A stretch of DNA of 64,000 bases, taken from assembly GCF_002865645.1 (NCBI RefSeq), contig NW_020194627.1, positions 372,001 through 436,000 of the forward strand, in the 5' to 3' direction. The notes below the pieces were generated by a model. The model saw nothing but the letters and a program-made list of their open reading frames with translations. It did no database searches and was not told the origin of the DNA. The translations under genes were made by a program, and so were the position numbers. Source of the DNA: Hyaloscypha bicolor E. Taxonomy: Eukaryota; Ascomycota; Leotiomycetes; Helotiales; Hyaloscyphaceae. Shown in pieces: positions 23,409 through 35,772 of the stretch. The first letter of the stretch is position 1. The number at the start of each line of letters is the position of its first letter.

Positions 23409-24418
23409 CTAACGCGGAGAGTACCTCCACCAAACAAGAGAGCCGACAACTACGACTCCGAGAATGCATTTCAAGACCAATGAGGTTGAATCGGGATCAG
23501 AGGGCTCGGCAGAACTAGAATACGGTAGTGCATCAGGATAGGAACCCGGGACATATATTGGCGCTTGTGATAAGGATGTCGCCCCGTAGCGAGAAGTTGG
23601 GAGCGTTGGCTGAGAAACAAGGGTCGGAGAGTGGTGATGCATTGGCGGGAAAACAAGTTGCTGAGGGATTTCTGCCGTACACGGAAGACGAGTCGCATTT
23701 TGAGAGCGTCTGGCTGCGTTTGTCAAGGCTGAAAGCCGTTGCTTTGTCGTCTTCGACAAAGTCGCCGTTATCTCGAATATTTCTGGCTCGAGTCCCAACT
23801 TTTCAATCAGAGTAATGTAGCTTGCTTCTGAGAGTCTGGTTATATATGCCCTACCACCAGAATATTGAGTGAGCATCGATAAAGGAACTTCATATGTATG
23901 GTCAAGCCGAACGTAGGATTGCTTTCTCATATTGCCTTTTTCGAGAACAAGGTTTTGCACAGTTCCAGGGTCATCCTTGGTGGACTTGGAAGTGGCGTCC
24001 AAGATGGGCAGAGATGCTCGGTAATGTGGTTTTCGAAGCCGTTGCGCTCTGTAAACATCCAGAGAGGTGTTCGTGAAAGTTGTTGCCTGCGATCAGGTCA
24101 GCTTGAACACCTTTCAAAGATAAATTATCCTACGCAAGCTATAGTGCAGACTAAATCCCCAAGAATATTCGAATTGATACTCTGCCAGATTTTTAGCACC
24201 ACCACAGGATGGTCATACCCTTCGGGTTCGAGAGCGACGCGACCACAACAGTCAGGTCTGTTGCACAAGACAGGATCGTCATGACTTTTCCTCGGGGGTA
24301 GCCAGACAATGCATCCTACGCAAACATCTCCCTTTCTAAGGCGGTTGTGTTGAGCCTTTTGGGTTCCGGCGACAGGAAAGGCTGCACCTTCTTGATGGAG
24401 GTGGGCGGCCGACGGCAT
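23409..24418 (-). CDS. Intact member A of the tandem family, C-terminally anchored (320 aa)
   Basis: Exons complement(24134..24418) and (23409..24086), with a 47-bp intron (donor GTAGGA, branch CTGAC, acceptor CGCAG). Start at the ATG of MPSAAHLH; the residues just upstream lack another ATG. The N-terminal domain (about residues 28-95) reads VCVGCIVWLPPR ... CNRPDCC ... EGYDHPVVVLKIW, a Cys- and His-containing small beta domain seen in uncharacterised ascomycete proteins. The splice restores CTIACATTFTNTSL. A middle region (KQSYVRLDHTYEVPLSML ... SEASYITLIEKLGL) and a predicted helix ending in KQRLSALTN follow, then a Pro/Ser-rich linker. A terminal membrane segment (LVLKCILGVVVVGSLVWW) lies before RYSPR, suggesting a tail-anchored protein. 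The function is unknown; it is the only family copy here without a lesion. Confidence 0.7.
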
Positions 24419-25479
24419 TCCCAACGATTCAGCTGCACGAAAGAAGAATCGATGTACTTATTGACAGCTTCCAAAGAAGTCTTTAGAGCCAAATTTAAAG
24501 TCCTGAGAATTTAAGAGGAAAATTGGTCGTTATATCGACGTTGGAGACTTGTGCGACTCGACTGCGCCTTGCGCGTTTGCATTCCTGCACAAGGCCGAAT
24601 CCGATGGATTTCGCCCAACCAACGAGGTCCAATTGTCGCCTTCCGCATCTTACAACACGAAAGGCCACATTGATTGGTAGTTTAGTTATCTGCCTAGCAC
24701 GATATTGAACTTAGCACTTGCGGTCGCGTTTAAGGCGAGGCTGTGTGAAATCGGGACAGGGCCGCCGAAAGGTTGTCCAAGCCACGATGTTGGTTTCGAC
24801 AGTGATGCAAAAACATTTCACTGTAAAGAAAAGCCTACCTTCGGATGGTACAATTATCCACGCTCTATGGTTTAATGAGCATATTCCCTGGAGTAATATG
24901 ATCATGATAACCGTTTTGGGGTATGTGAAAAACTGAAGTTGAAATTTGCTTAAATGAGAATTCACCTTACACTTCAAAAATTCTTACGAACCACTAAATT
25001 TATAAATTTTAATACTTAATGAAAGTTAAAAGGTATATATTTTACTCAAACAAATTTGTAGTGAAAAAATCTAAATCTCAGTAAAGGCTGCAATTTTAAA
25101 ATGTTTGAAATGAACTTCTGCTCCTAAGTAAAAGCTTTCTCCCTACAGCCTTACATTAAAAAAATGCAAGTTTGCGCATGCCACAACCTGCTTAACCATC
25201 AACACACAATATAGATACCATATTCGAACCGGCCGACCTTCGTTCCATAAATGAACAAATGCAGCCTTTCACACATTTTAATCACTTTAAAACGAAAGCA
25301 AACTCAATCCTTCCTTTAATTATAAAAATTACCTAAAGCAAACACATACGCAGAGAGAGAGAATTTCACAGAGCCATTCAAATGCTTGACAATAATTCTA
25401 GCTTAACTAAGCCAACGGTGGGGCGGAGATAGAACCTGCTCAAATATCCAGATATCTCAAGCAGTGCGAGGAGAACCAC
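24419..25479. other. Intergenic, partly AT-rich
   Basis: Contains the promoter side of family member A and an AT-rich stretch at about 24960-25340. No gene or RNA is recognised. Confidence 0.4.
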
Positions 25480-26970
25480 GACCCTTCTCGTCTTGATGGT
25501 AATCGGCTCTATTATACACTGATTGAGATTCCTCTCATTGATATATCCGAAAGTCGGCTTGCTAGAGGATCCTGGCGAGACATATATTTGCCCTCAGTTA
25601 CGTCTGGGGAGGGGTCCCGATATTTAAAACAACTATACCAAACAGGTCATCCCTCGAGGATCCTGGCTCTCTAACCAAGATTATGGACGAGCTCCTAAGA
25701 ATTATCCAGGACTCAATTACGCTTGTTTCAACGTTAGGAGGGCGTGAATTGTGGGTTGATAATTTGATAAAAACCCCATCTCGTTATAACAATCTACTAC
25801 ATTTATCGTCACCCGGGTCCGTATATGAACTAGATGCCAGAGACGAAGGTAGAACGCCTTCTCTACTTGAATGCGTCTCTAGGTCGCATTATGAGTCTCG
25901 TACATGGACATTCCAAGAGAGACTGCTTTCGAAGCGATGTTTGGTATTCACAGACTCGGCAAACATACTTCCACTGCTCAGAAGGTCTTGTCCGCATACA
26001 TGATGGATGGCAGTTTGCAAGTTTGTGAAGCCGCTTTAAATACTCTTCCAGGTGGCCTGTTGTCGAAATATGATTGGAAATATGGGTTGCGTTCCCTAGG
26101 TATGCGAGACTCGTCCCGACTAAACAAAAAGGCAATCATCGTACCCTTCGGATGCCTTGAACGCATTCCCCAGGCTTCTTGAGCTTTTTAAGCATCGATT
26201 CGATAGGAGATTCATCTGTGATCTTCCATCAAACATTTTTGATGCGGCATTGCTCTGGGTTCCAGCGGGAGGCCGACAGCAGCTCACCCCTAATCATCCT
26301 TTTCCTAGCTGGTCTTGGGCAGGATGGATCGGGCCAGTTGAATACTGGCAATCACCAGACTCTCTTTCCCCCGAATGCTTCAACGATCGCCATAATGCAT
26401 GGTACACGATGAATGCCACCAATTTGAAGTCTGCAGTTACTTGTTTCCATTTCTCAGGCCAACCTCTGGAATGAGATATTGATGGAAACCTTACCAATAC
26501 TGAACGCTCAAATTCAGACAATGGCGGCATCTTAAATCTTCAGGAATGCCCATTGGAAGAAGAGACACCAGATCTGTTCTTGAATTTGACGCCGTTGCAA
26601 TCAACATTACTGGATTTCCAGTCGGCCAGGTCCACATTTTGCAAAGATACAACACTCGGAGAAGTGGAGCTGTTGGTAAATTTGACCGTATTCTGGAGAA
26701 TTCGAGCATCATTTGTTGACCTGTTACTGTTATCTCGATTCTCGCCCCTGCCCAAGGATGAGAAATCCAGTGGCCTGAACATTTCTGATTTTGATTGGAT
26801 ATGTTTGGACCACGGCCCTTTCGAGATTAGAGAATGGTGTCTGCTTAATCTTATGATTGCTGTTTGGAATACTGATAGGGATTGTGGGGAGCGGCTTAGA
26901 CTTTGTGTACTCCACGAGGACGTCTGGAATCAGCTTGGCCCCAAGTTTACGCATATCACGTCAAAGTAAA
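25480..26970 (+). pseudogene. Decayed heterokaryon-incompatibility (HET-domain) gene
   Basis: HET-domain landmarks occur in order but in shifting frames. IEIPLIDISESRLARGSWRD (about 25525-25585) lies in one frame. ALSYVWGGVP (about 25592-25620), ELWVDNL (about 25750) and SRTWTFQERLLSKRCLVFT (about 25890-25952) lie in a second. QTYFHCSEGLVR continues in another frame. FDAALLWVPAGG ... PFPSWSWAGWIGPVEYW (about 26230-26350) and CGERLRLCVLHEDVWNQLGP follow. The canonical CIxQD segment after WVD is missing, so part of the domain is deleted. Intact relatives act in allorecognition-triggered cell death; this copy cannot make a full product. Confidence 0.8.
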
Positions 26971-29000
26971 CACTGTGAATATTTCAAACAGTCCAAATCC
27001 TGGCGGTACTATCCATACCATGCTCCCCAAACATCTCTTTTGCCCCTTTTCGTCTATTCAACTTCTCCCTAAGGACAGCACTGGAGAAAGACAACTGTTT
27101 GATGAAATTGAGTCAGTACTGAGAGTGATGTAGTTTAAAACCCTGGATGGGTTTAGTTGACAACTTCTGAAATAAATCAGTATAAAATTCTGACAACAAC
27201 AAATGCGTTGACCAAAAAACTTCCATGAACCATTCCAACATTGAAACTCCCCAACTCTGAGCACTCTCTGGCCCTCACCACAAGAATTGTTGAACGCCGC
27301 AATTCAAAACAGGTCTCTCCTTCAAAACAAGCAGATGCCCCACTTTTTATTTACCCTCGGGGTTCTACACGTTGATCTAAAGAACAAGAGGTACCCTCAA
27401 CGCCATTCACCTTTAAATGCTAAGCTCATTCCACCGATTTCCTATCGTGATATGTAGGAGCCATTGTGTTGAAAGCTTGCCCCAGAAGAATAGATTTTGC
27501 AACAGTTTATTGTTAGAATACACCGCTTAGCAACAACCGGCAGCAATTTTCAAAGACTGAGAAGACTTATTGCACCTCGTGAAATAGAGAAGGAAGCGAA
27601 ACGGATGGCAGTAAAGTCGTCGTAGCTGATCCAACCCTCTTTCCTGCTTTGTATATATAGATACCTTACGCGAACCGAAGGCCGCAACTAATCCGTTCTC
27701 CAAGACGCAAAGCTTTCAAGAAGACTTACAAACAATGACCGAAAATGAAATAATGTGTGTTAAGAAGATATCTGAGGATTGAGTGCGGTGACGAAGAAGC
27801 TTGTTTGCAAGGAAACACAGAGGTGTCAGGGCCAACGGATGAAAAGGTAGCATCAAGACGCAACTTGACAGCAACCACAATCCGAATTGAAAAATGCTCT
27901 CCCTTACTATCCAAAGACTTTCCAGGAATTACCCAAAGACTCACTGCTCATCCGCGAGGCGACTGTTCCCTCGGCGAAGTCGTTTCTTAGTCCTCGCGTC
28001 TCTCGCGTGCAGTTTAAGTAGAGGACCTTTCGCCAGCAGCGAAGAGGAATTCTAACAGTTATTGACGTTAGATTACTTTATCTTCGGTGAGAGCCTGGCA
28101 AGAGCGTCCAAGAATGAGGCAATTAGTTTAACACCTTCCTCTAAAATGCCCGACAAGAAGCAAGGGACATGCCAATTATGTAATCGCAGATGCTCCTTCA
28201 GTTCTATTCTTTTCTGGCTGCCTGTATACTTTTCTCAAGTCAAGACTTGTAGCCTAACCTCAAAGGAGTCTTGAGCGACAATTTTTAGAGACATCAAGGA
28301 GCGGAATCGAGTTGAAATGAATAGTGAGACAATTAATGAAGATGGAGACTGACAGTGGCGAGAAAACTATCGAGGCTTTAGGGTAGACATATATCCAGCA
28401 TGAACCAAGTCCCTGAGATGAGAACAGAGAAAATGCCAATAAGAAGCAATTTGACAACAAAATATTCTCAAATTGCATTCACTGCCTCATGAAAACCATG
28501 TTGCCCTTGCTTAAGACGGGTGCAAAACATTTCCTAGAGGCCAAAGTCTTTGCGCCTTCTGTCGCACGTTTTGGATGTGATCCCCTCCCTTTGCCTCTGC
28601 AATGCGAACTGCTAATGGGCACAGAGAAGAGGACTTGATTCCATAATCAATTAAATAAGCTTTGGCAACGTCGGCAGCAACCTTCCCGAAATAGAAGGCC
28701 TTCCTCAGCCGCATCTGTTCCCTCATGAACGAACGTCGAGTAACACCGCAAGCAACAGAGATATCGTTCATGACTCTTCTCCCATTTGACCTCCGAGTTC
28801 GGACACTGTCGTCCTCGTACTGACCCTCGCAAGAATTGAACTCTAATAACCCCACACCGAAATTAAACCGGAAGTTACGTGAGTCAGGACCGTGTTCATC
28901 TCTCATCTCGATAACGGAAACACGATGACGACTTTGGCCACCCGGCCACCGCGTCGAAAAAGCCCCAAAATTAGGATCGGAACTCAAACTCCCCTTGCCA
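26971..29000. other. Gene-poor stretch after the HET relic
   Basis: No gene is supported. The best open frame, 28511-28987 on the minus strand (158 codons, first codon not ATG), ends DVAKAYLIDYGIKSSSLCP... and has no domain I recognise. Two-strand overlap and unbiased codons make it doubtful. Confidence 0.35.
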
Positions 29001-29306
29001 CGCGGGAAGGCACAAGCCGAAAGTCAATTCAAATCAAATCAAGTCATGCAAAAACCGAAACAAAACGCAAGAGAGCTCCTTCCACCGCGACCGAATGCAG
29101 CCCCCCTGGCATCGTACAGTAACTGACAAGCGTGACGGCTGCAATATGGCAACGGAGTACTGCCAAACAGGATACCAGCACCGATACCTTACCGTTCTCT
29201 TCGTCACGATCCGCGATTCGATTTGACAGCGGTGTTTATTTCCGGGTGGGAGCAAAAGAAAGGAGGAGGAGCTCTTGAAACAAGTTTCGTTTTCCAGCTC
29301 TCTGCA

Positions 29307-29326
29307 ACACACACACACACACACAC
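29307..29326. repeat. (AC)n microsatellite
   Basis: About ten uninterrupted AC dinucleotides. Confidence 0.9.
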
Positions 29327-31250
29327 ATACATCCCAACCCCCCGTCCCAAAAAATTCTCAAAACAATAATATTCCGAATACTACTGTATCGCCAGGCAGG
29401 GCTCAAACACGACGCTTGATGCTGAGCGCGTGGCGTTCCAAACTTCGGTGCAGATGTGGGTGGGCTCCAGGGGAGGCGAACCTTGTCGCACGCATGAACA
29501 CCCTCGGCTTCCGGGTGCTTGGGGCTTCTGTGCGACGACGGGGCTGCGCCGTGGCCCACCATCAACCAAGGCGAGCAACCAGGCAAAGGTATCCTCAGGG
29601 GAGTTCCTTGAACTGGAGTAAAATTATGACTTGGTTGAAGAGAGTGGAGAGGGGAGGGAGAAAGATGGGAAAAGCGTGGGAGAATATCGGGTACTCTGTT
29701 CAAACTGCCGGGGAAGAACCGTATTTCCTTCCGCCACTTTGGGGTTGTTAGAAAAAGTTCTCTTTATTTATTTATTGACCGACCGGAACTGCCCGTCCTA
29801 GTTTTTCCATATTATGTTGGTCATGAATGTTTTGGAGTCTATTTTCGAATTATGACTGGGACTGGTAGGTATATGGACTGGTGAGATTGCCAGGACAGGC
29901 ACAAGGACAAGTATCGCGCGAAAAGAGGGGAAAGTAAGCACTTTGATAAGTCACACTACCCCTCGGATCGCCGAGATAAGTAGCATCGCATCTCCCCCGT
30001 CTATCGCTAGTGATTGTAAGGTTCAGGCCCTCACTTCCTACCGTCAGCACTAAAAGTTTACCCCTCTTTTCTTCCACCCACTATCCATTTATTACCAACC
30101 CGGAATCGATACGCTGATCGTGAAGCCGGCTGCAGCGTGAGCCTGCGATCACGCTCTGCGCTCAGCTGTTGCGCTTAGAGAACCGTGCTCAAGCTCAGCT
30201 CAAGCTCAAGGTTCCCCTCGACTCGCATGCACAAACAAGTAAACTTGAAGCGGAAGCAAGATGACGCGAGGGAGCCGCACGATCGCGGGCATCCATCCAT
30301 TCATCCATTGAAACAAAAGCAAGCAAACAAACGCGACGCAACTCGACTTAACCTTAATCAGGTCTCGACACGAGTTTCCCTCCCTTCTTTCTAAAATGAA
30401 AAATGCCATGAGGCAAGGCAAAAGCAAAGCAAAGCAGAACGTGGCAACGCAAAAGCAAACAACGAACCGGCTAGGGTAGCTCGCCATACTGGGAGTGTGC
30501 CGTGCGCCGCGAGCCGGTCGGCAGCGGAGGCAGCAAAGGGGAACGTGGGAGCATGAGGGAGGGAGGAACGGGAGGGACTGAGCGGCGACGAAAAGGGAGG
30601 AGGGCGTCGGGAATACCCCAAGCCCAAGGCGTGAAGGCTTAACGGCGTGGTGTTGTGGTGTGATTCGAGAGGGGAGCAAGAGGGGACTGAGCGTTTAAAA
30701 GGAAATATCATATATGTCAATCAACGCCGGGTGCCGAGGCTGAGAGCGTGGAGATTGAGATTGAGATTGTCGCGAGGAGGGGAGGAGGAAGAGGGGAAGG
30801 AAGGTGGTGGCGATCGTTGGGTGGGCAGCGGAATGTCATTGTCGTGCGAAGAATAAGGAATTGGAGTTGTGGGAGTTGGTGATGTGAGTTGGCGATGGCA
30901 AAGAGTGAGGTGCAGCGAGGTGAGTTCATCGAGGGTTCGAGAGGCGCAACATCTCGCATGCTGTATTGTATTGTGCTTCGCAGACCGGTTTGAGATGATG
31001 CAGATGCATCGACGATGAGAAGGAGGATTCAGCCTTCCCGGTTGCCTACCGGTTCTTGACACCGTGATTCGAAATTTGAACCGACAATTTCGAAATGCAG
31101 GCATTGAGTGAAGGTTGTTGTTGGTTATGTCACTGTGTAACCAACTCGCCTCAACTCGCTTGCCCAGCACATATGCACAGCTGCTCAGCCCCACCATCCA
31201 ACCTGTGATTCGGGTCCGAGTCCAGCACCTGACTTCCACTTCGAGTCGCC

Positions 31251-31395
31251 ATGAAGCCGATCACACACCTCTGCGATCACACAACTCTCCGCACTGGCCA
31301 CGCCGAAGGACCGGCCCCAAAGAGAAAGCTGGACCTGATCAAGGGCATGGTATCTGAATGAAGAACCCATGAAGCCGATCACACAGCTCTGCCGA
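31251..31395. repeat. Short direct duplication
   Basis: The word ccatgaagccgatcacaca followed by ctctgc occurs at about 31249 and again at about 31368, with weaker similarity after it. A small local duplication in otherwise unique DNA. Confidence 0.6.
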
Positions 31396-34300
31396 CTGGG
31401 GAGCCCAAAAGGAAAAGAAACGTTTGGTTATTCCCAGGCCTTGCTCGGCAACCTTGCCGTTAGGAGTTTGATCGCCTCTCGTCTCCAGGTTGCGCTCAAT
31501 GCGGGGATTCGGAAGGGAGGGAGCCTGAGCCTGCATCCAGTCCAACACCTACCCTTGCCAACTGTCTGTTGAGAGAAAGGGAAGGGATGGGCTGGATGGA
31601 AAGGATCTGAGGGATCAATCTGAGGGATCAGGGGGCTTTGAATAATAGGATTGATGGGGAGGGATGGCATGAGGTTCCTGACTCGAGAAGGAAATTACTT
31701 GCACACGAATACACTAACTATGGTTAGGAGCCTGAGCTGTTGGGTCACTGGAGCGGTGGTCATTAGCAGGCCCGAGAACACTCGGGATACATGTGGGGTA
31801 CCTAGCAACCTCTCGCCTTGAAGTAGAGTACATAAACTCTCCAGTAACTCAAATCCCATTTCGTCTTGTGCACAGACTCGTTCCCGTTTGATCGCTTGCA
31901 TCACCGTTTGAACGATTCCTTCCTGAAACCACACCCCGCTCGACCGCCCCTCCCGAGAAATCTTGCAACACTCTGGAAGCAGCTGCGAAGCACCTAAAAA
32001 TATTTCTTCGCCACATGGCAAACCGGGATGGTTTCTCGATCGAGAAGAGTCTTCCATGGGCAGTTCTCCATTTATTTTTGGGGCATTTCTGATGGCTGCG
32101 AGAGGTGTGCTCGGGGAATTTCGATGAACATGTACGGAAAAGGAGGCGAACGGCAAGGAATGAGAACGTGGACAGAAACGCACATGTTTCAAGGCTCGGT
32201 TGTGGCTTGCCTCGCTCCTGAGATATTTCGCAATAATAAGCAATATGAAAATAGCAAATTGGCTGCATGATATTAACAATATGTGCGAAAGCACGAAATT
32301 ATTAAGCTACTGTAGCATAAGGAAAGGATTTGGGGGAGCGAATAATGACGAATTGCGAGCCAGCGTCGGGCTTGCAGCAACGAGCAAAAGGAAATGGAAC
32401 GAAAATGGAAAGAAAGATTATGTGCATGACGACACGAGGTGTGACGCGTTGATCATTCTTTTGCCTTCGGGGCTTCGAGAGAAAGTTTGCAGCTTGCTTG
32501 AGCTCCCTGTGTGATCAAGCTATCCAGATCTCCTGGAGACCAGAACATCGCTGCGGTCCCTCGTTGAAAAACAGGGACTTCCCTGATTTAAGGTTTTTTT
32601 GCTATTCCTGACAGCTGCAGACGACTAGGGAGATTGTTCGTATTTGAACTTTATCTTAGTCGGAGGTACCGCTATGTCTTTGTGATTCGCTATCTCGTCT
32701 GATTACGCGTCAATCACAGAAGAGCCACGAGGAAATGAGCTGGAAGCCGTTGAAACCTGAGAAGAAACGAAGAGAAATGACGACGTCCCTAGATCCGATC
32801 CGCCAGTCGGAGCGCGTGGCAGCCGGTCAATGGGAGCTCGACGAGGCTGTTTGAGGCTTGAGCAAGCCTTGTTTCGATCGCTTCTTCTGGAGCCAAATTT
32901 TAAAGTCGAGATCTCGACTTGAATTGAGTTTGCCTAAACTTTGCTCGGCCAGGGAAGCGCCAGCGATGCAGGCTCGCTGTCATGAGAAGGTTAGCTAGCA
33001 TTGTGGACGGGGGTGATGCTACCGGTGAACTGGCATGTTGTCGATACTGCTTCAAGTTTGGTGGGGGATGGTTTGTCGAGACAGTGACCTCTCAGAACGC
33101 AGGGAGGTTGTAAGCGAGGCGTCTGGGAGACGCGGGTGTCCTTCGTTTTCGTGCCAGCCGAGGGACTTTTTTGTTGCAAGCTTCGTCCCCCGCCTTGTAT
33201 AAATGCAAATGCACGAATAAATCCTCTGACAAATCTAACATTCCAGTCCCGATACTCCGTCTCCTGGGACGATAGAAAGTAAGACAAGATTTTACTTTGC
33301 GTGCGAGGCGTTGTCCGTCCGGCGATCTTCAGACGGGCGGGCGGGTTGAAGCTGCGCTTGCAGCATCGTGGCATCCAAGACAAAAGGCGGTTCTGGAAGT
33401 TCTGCCTGCAGAGACAAGGGGACGGGGGATTTTCCACAAGCAGTCCCTGGCCCGTCCTGTGGCCGCGGTGGCTGCAATTGGAATCCGTCCCGCAAATTCC
33501 ACGAACTTATGCGGAACTAATGCGTGCTCTTGCGTTTCGGTTCCGGACTTGAGGGACGCAGACGGGGAGGGTGCTGATTAGACGCTAAAGCTTCTTTACA
33601 TTTTGCATTCCCCTTCAATGCTACGTTCCTTTTGAAGTCTGCTTTTGTTGTTGGTTGAGGTGAAGGGGAGGACGACTCGCTTCGGGATACGGACGTACAA
33701 AACAGGCGTGCCGAGCCTACCGCTCACAGACCTTTTGGCGTCCTCAGCTCGAGAGCAGAGGCGCAGAAGAAGCATAAGCAATTTAGCGGATTGAGGTCCC
33801 GGGCAAGGAATCTGGCTTGCGCTTTATCGTTTGGGTTTGAAGGATTGAGATAGAGCCAATCCTGACGGCCGGGTGCGATAGCGGTGGGGTTGTGGGGACA
33901 GCGGCATTCCGCTACTGTAGATGGCTTTCTGGGTTGGTTTCCGCTTCCGCGCGAGTGGGAGCCTGGGACGAGATTTGTGGAGATGACTTTTCGTTGTCAA
34001 GAGAAGGGGGGGTAAGAGAGTCCCGGATGCTGGGGACCAAATTCCGGTGCGAGAAGCGAGAGACGGGAGGTAGGATTGCGACGGTGGTTTTGTGTTGGAA
34101 CTGAAGTGCATCTGACTGCAGTTTGGTGGTTGAGGTAACCAGTCACATGTTTGCTTTGTTACCAACGGTCCCGCTTGTGTCAACTGCTGCACGATGTGAT
34201 GAGTTGCAGCTTTGAAAGTCCCGAAGTGATCACATTTTTATTTTCGGAGGGGATGAGAGACGCTGAAATGCACGAGAGAGGGCTCAACGTTTGATAGGAT

Positions 34301-35736
34301 CTTGGATCTGTCGGGTTTGGAGCTGGATTGATTGATCTCCGCATCGGACGATGTTCGCAGTTTGGTTATCGAGTCTGATAGCTGCAGGTGGATAAAGTGA
34401 CCTTGATCGTGCGGAGGTGTCGCAGGTGAGGCCAGAGGCCGTGCCTCTGCTCATACATAGTAGTAATCGGATGTGGGAACAGCTGCTGGGAGGAGGTATC
34501 ACGAGGAAAGAAATTATGAAGCTGCTTGGCCTTTGAGAGTAAAGCTTGAATGTCGTGATAGCGGGGCAAAGTTGAAGATGTCGCGACTGGTGTTGTTGCT
34601 GATCTTTTGGCCTCGGCCCAGGTAAGGCTGATCATGGCCGTTGTTGGTGTCGTACGGTACGATTCCAAGGGATCGTCATCGACAGGGGAAATCTCACATT
34701 TCCTTCTCCTCGGCGACGATTAACTGCCGAGCCCCCCACCTCTGCAGTTCTCAATCTAAGATCAACTTGGAGATGGCCTCGACGATCCTCTTGGGGCTTT
34801 GCGCTCATTGGCAACGTTTGCAATGTGCCTGCAGCAGCTCAGAGCACGAGGAAATGCCCCGATTTGGCCATTTTGGAGCCGGGCTTCGGGCTCCCGCTGA
34901 CCTTATTGGCCTTGCTGCATAATTATTGCATATGCGGTTTGACCTTATGCTGCACGCGCTGCACTTGTGCATACCTCGAAATAGAGTCGAGGTGTGAAGT
35001 AAGGACGTGGGGCTGCATACGGAGTACATCAGGGCGTCAGAAATGCCCAAGAGGCAGCCCTCCCATTATCGACAACGATAATGACATTGGTTTCTATTCT
35101 CGCGCGGGATGATGACAGGCTGGGGAAGACAGATGGGGGGTTCCGGATCTGGGTTTACGTGAGAAGGATATCTGCTATATCTGGGGAGGCGCTCTGTGCG
35201 GAACGCCGCCTGGCTCCCGACTCCCGAGCCGTGCCGTTGGTTGGTGATGTGATGTGATGTGATATGACGGTGATGACTCGGATTCGCACTTCTTCTTCCT
35301 TGAGCCACCAACTTCCAAGCTCCAGCCCAGCGTTCATGCTCCCCCTTGCCTGTGGTCAGCAGTAGGCTTGGAGCCTGGAAATGCGCGAGCCAGCTGCTTG
35401 GGCACGCCACACGGCTCCGGATGCCAAATCCCAGGGCCACCCAAAGGTCGTCGTAAACTTCCGCGAATGTGTGGGTACAGCAGAGAAAGGGAAGGGGAGG
35501 GAGGGAAGAGAGTGGATGGAAAAGAGAGAGAGAGCGGAGAGAGGAGGGCAGAGAGTGGATGGAAAAGAGAGGCGTGCAAATGGGGAAGAGTGAGTGGTGC
35601 AGGCGGCTGGCCCCAGCACGTGCCAAGGGGGCCTTGCCGCAGCACTGGGAGAGGCCTGTCGAAAGGAGACCCCACGCTGCAGGGGTCGGCGCTGCACTAC
35701 GGAGGTCAGACTGCTGGGAGAAACGAAGGAAGGGAG

Positions 35737-35772
35737 CCAGGCTGCCAGGCTGCCAGGCTGCCAGGCTGCTCC
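35737..35772. repeat. 8-bp tandem repeat (ccaggctg)
   Basis: Four direct copies of ccaggctg plus a partial one, in a GC-rich purine-biased tract. It creates spurious open frames on both strands. Confidence 0.85.

Noticed and set aside
28511..28987. 158-codon minus-strand frame considered as a possible topoisomerase-like fragment
   Set aside because: A faint likeness of NDISVACGVTRRSF to Spo11 proteins is not supported by the expected following motif; no ATG at the frame start.
31695..32294. 199-codon minus-strand open frame
   Set aside because: First codon is GTG, no ATG near the hydrophobic start, no recognised domain and no splice context.
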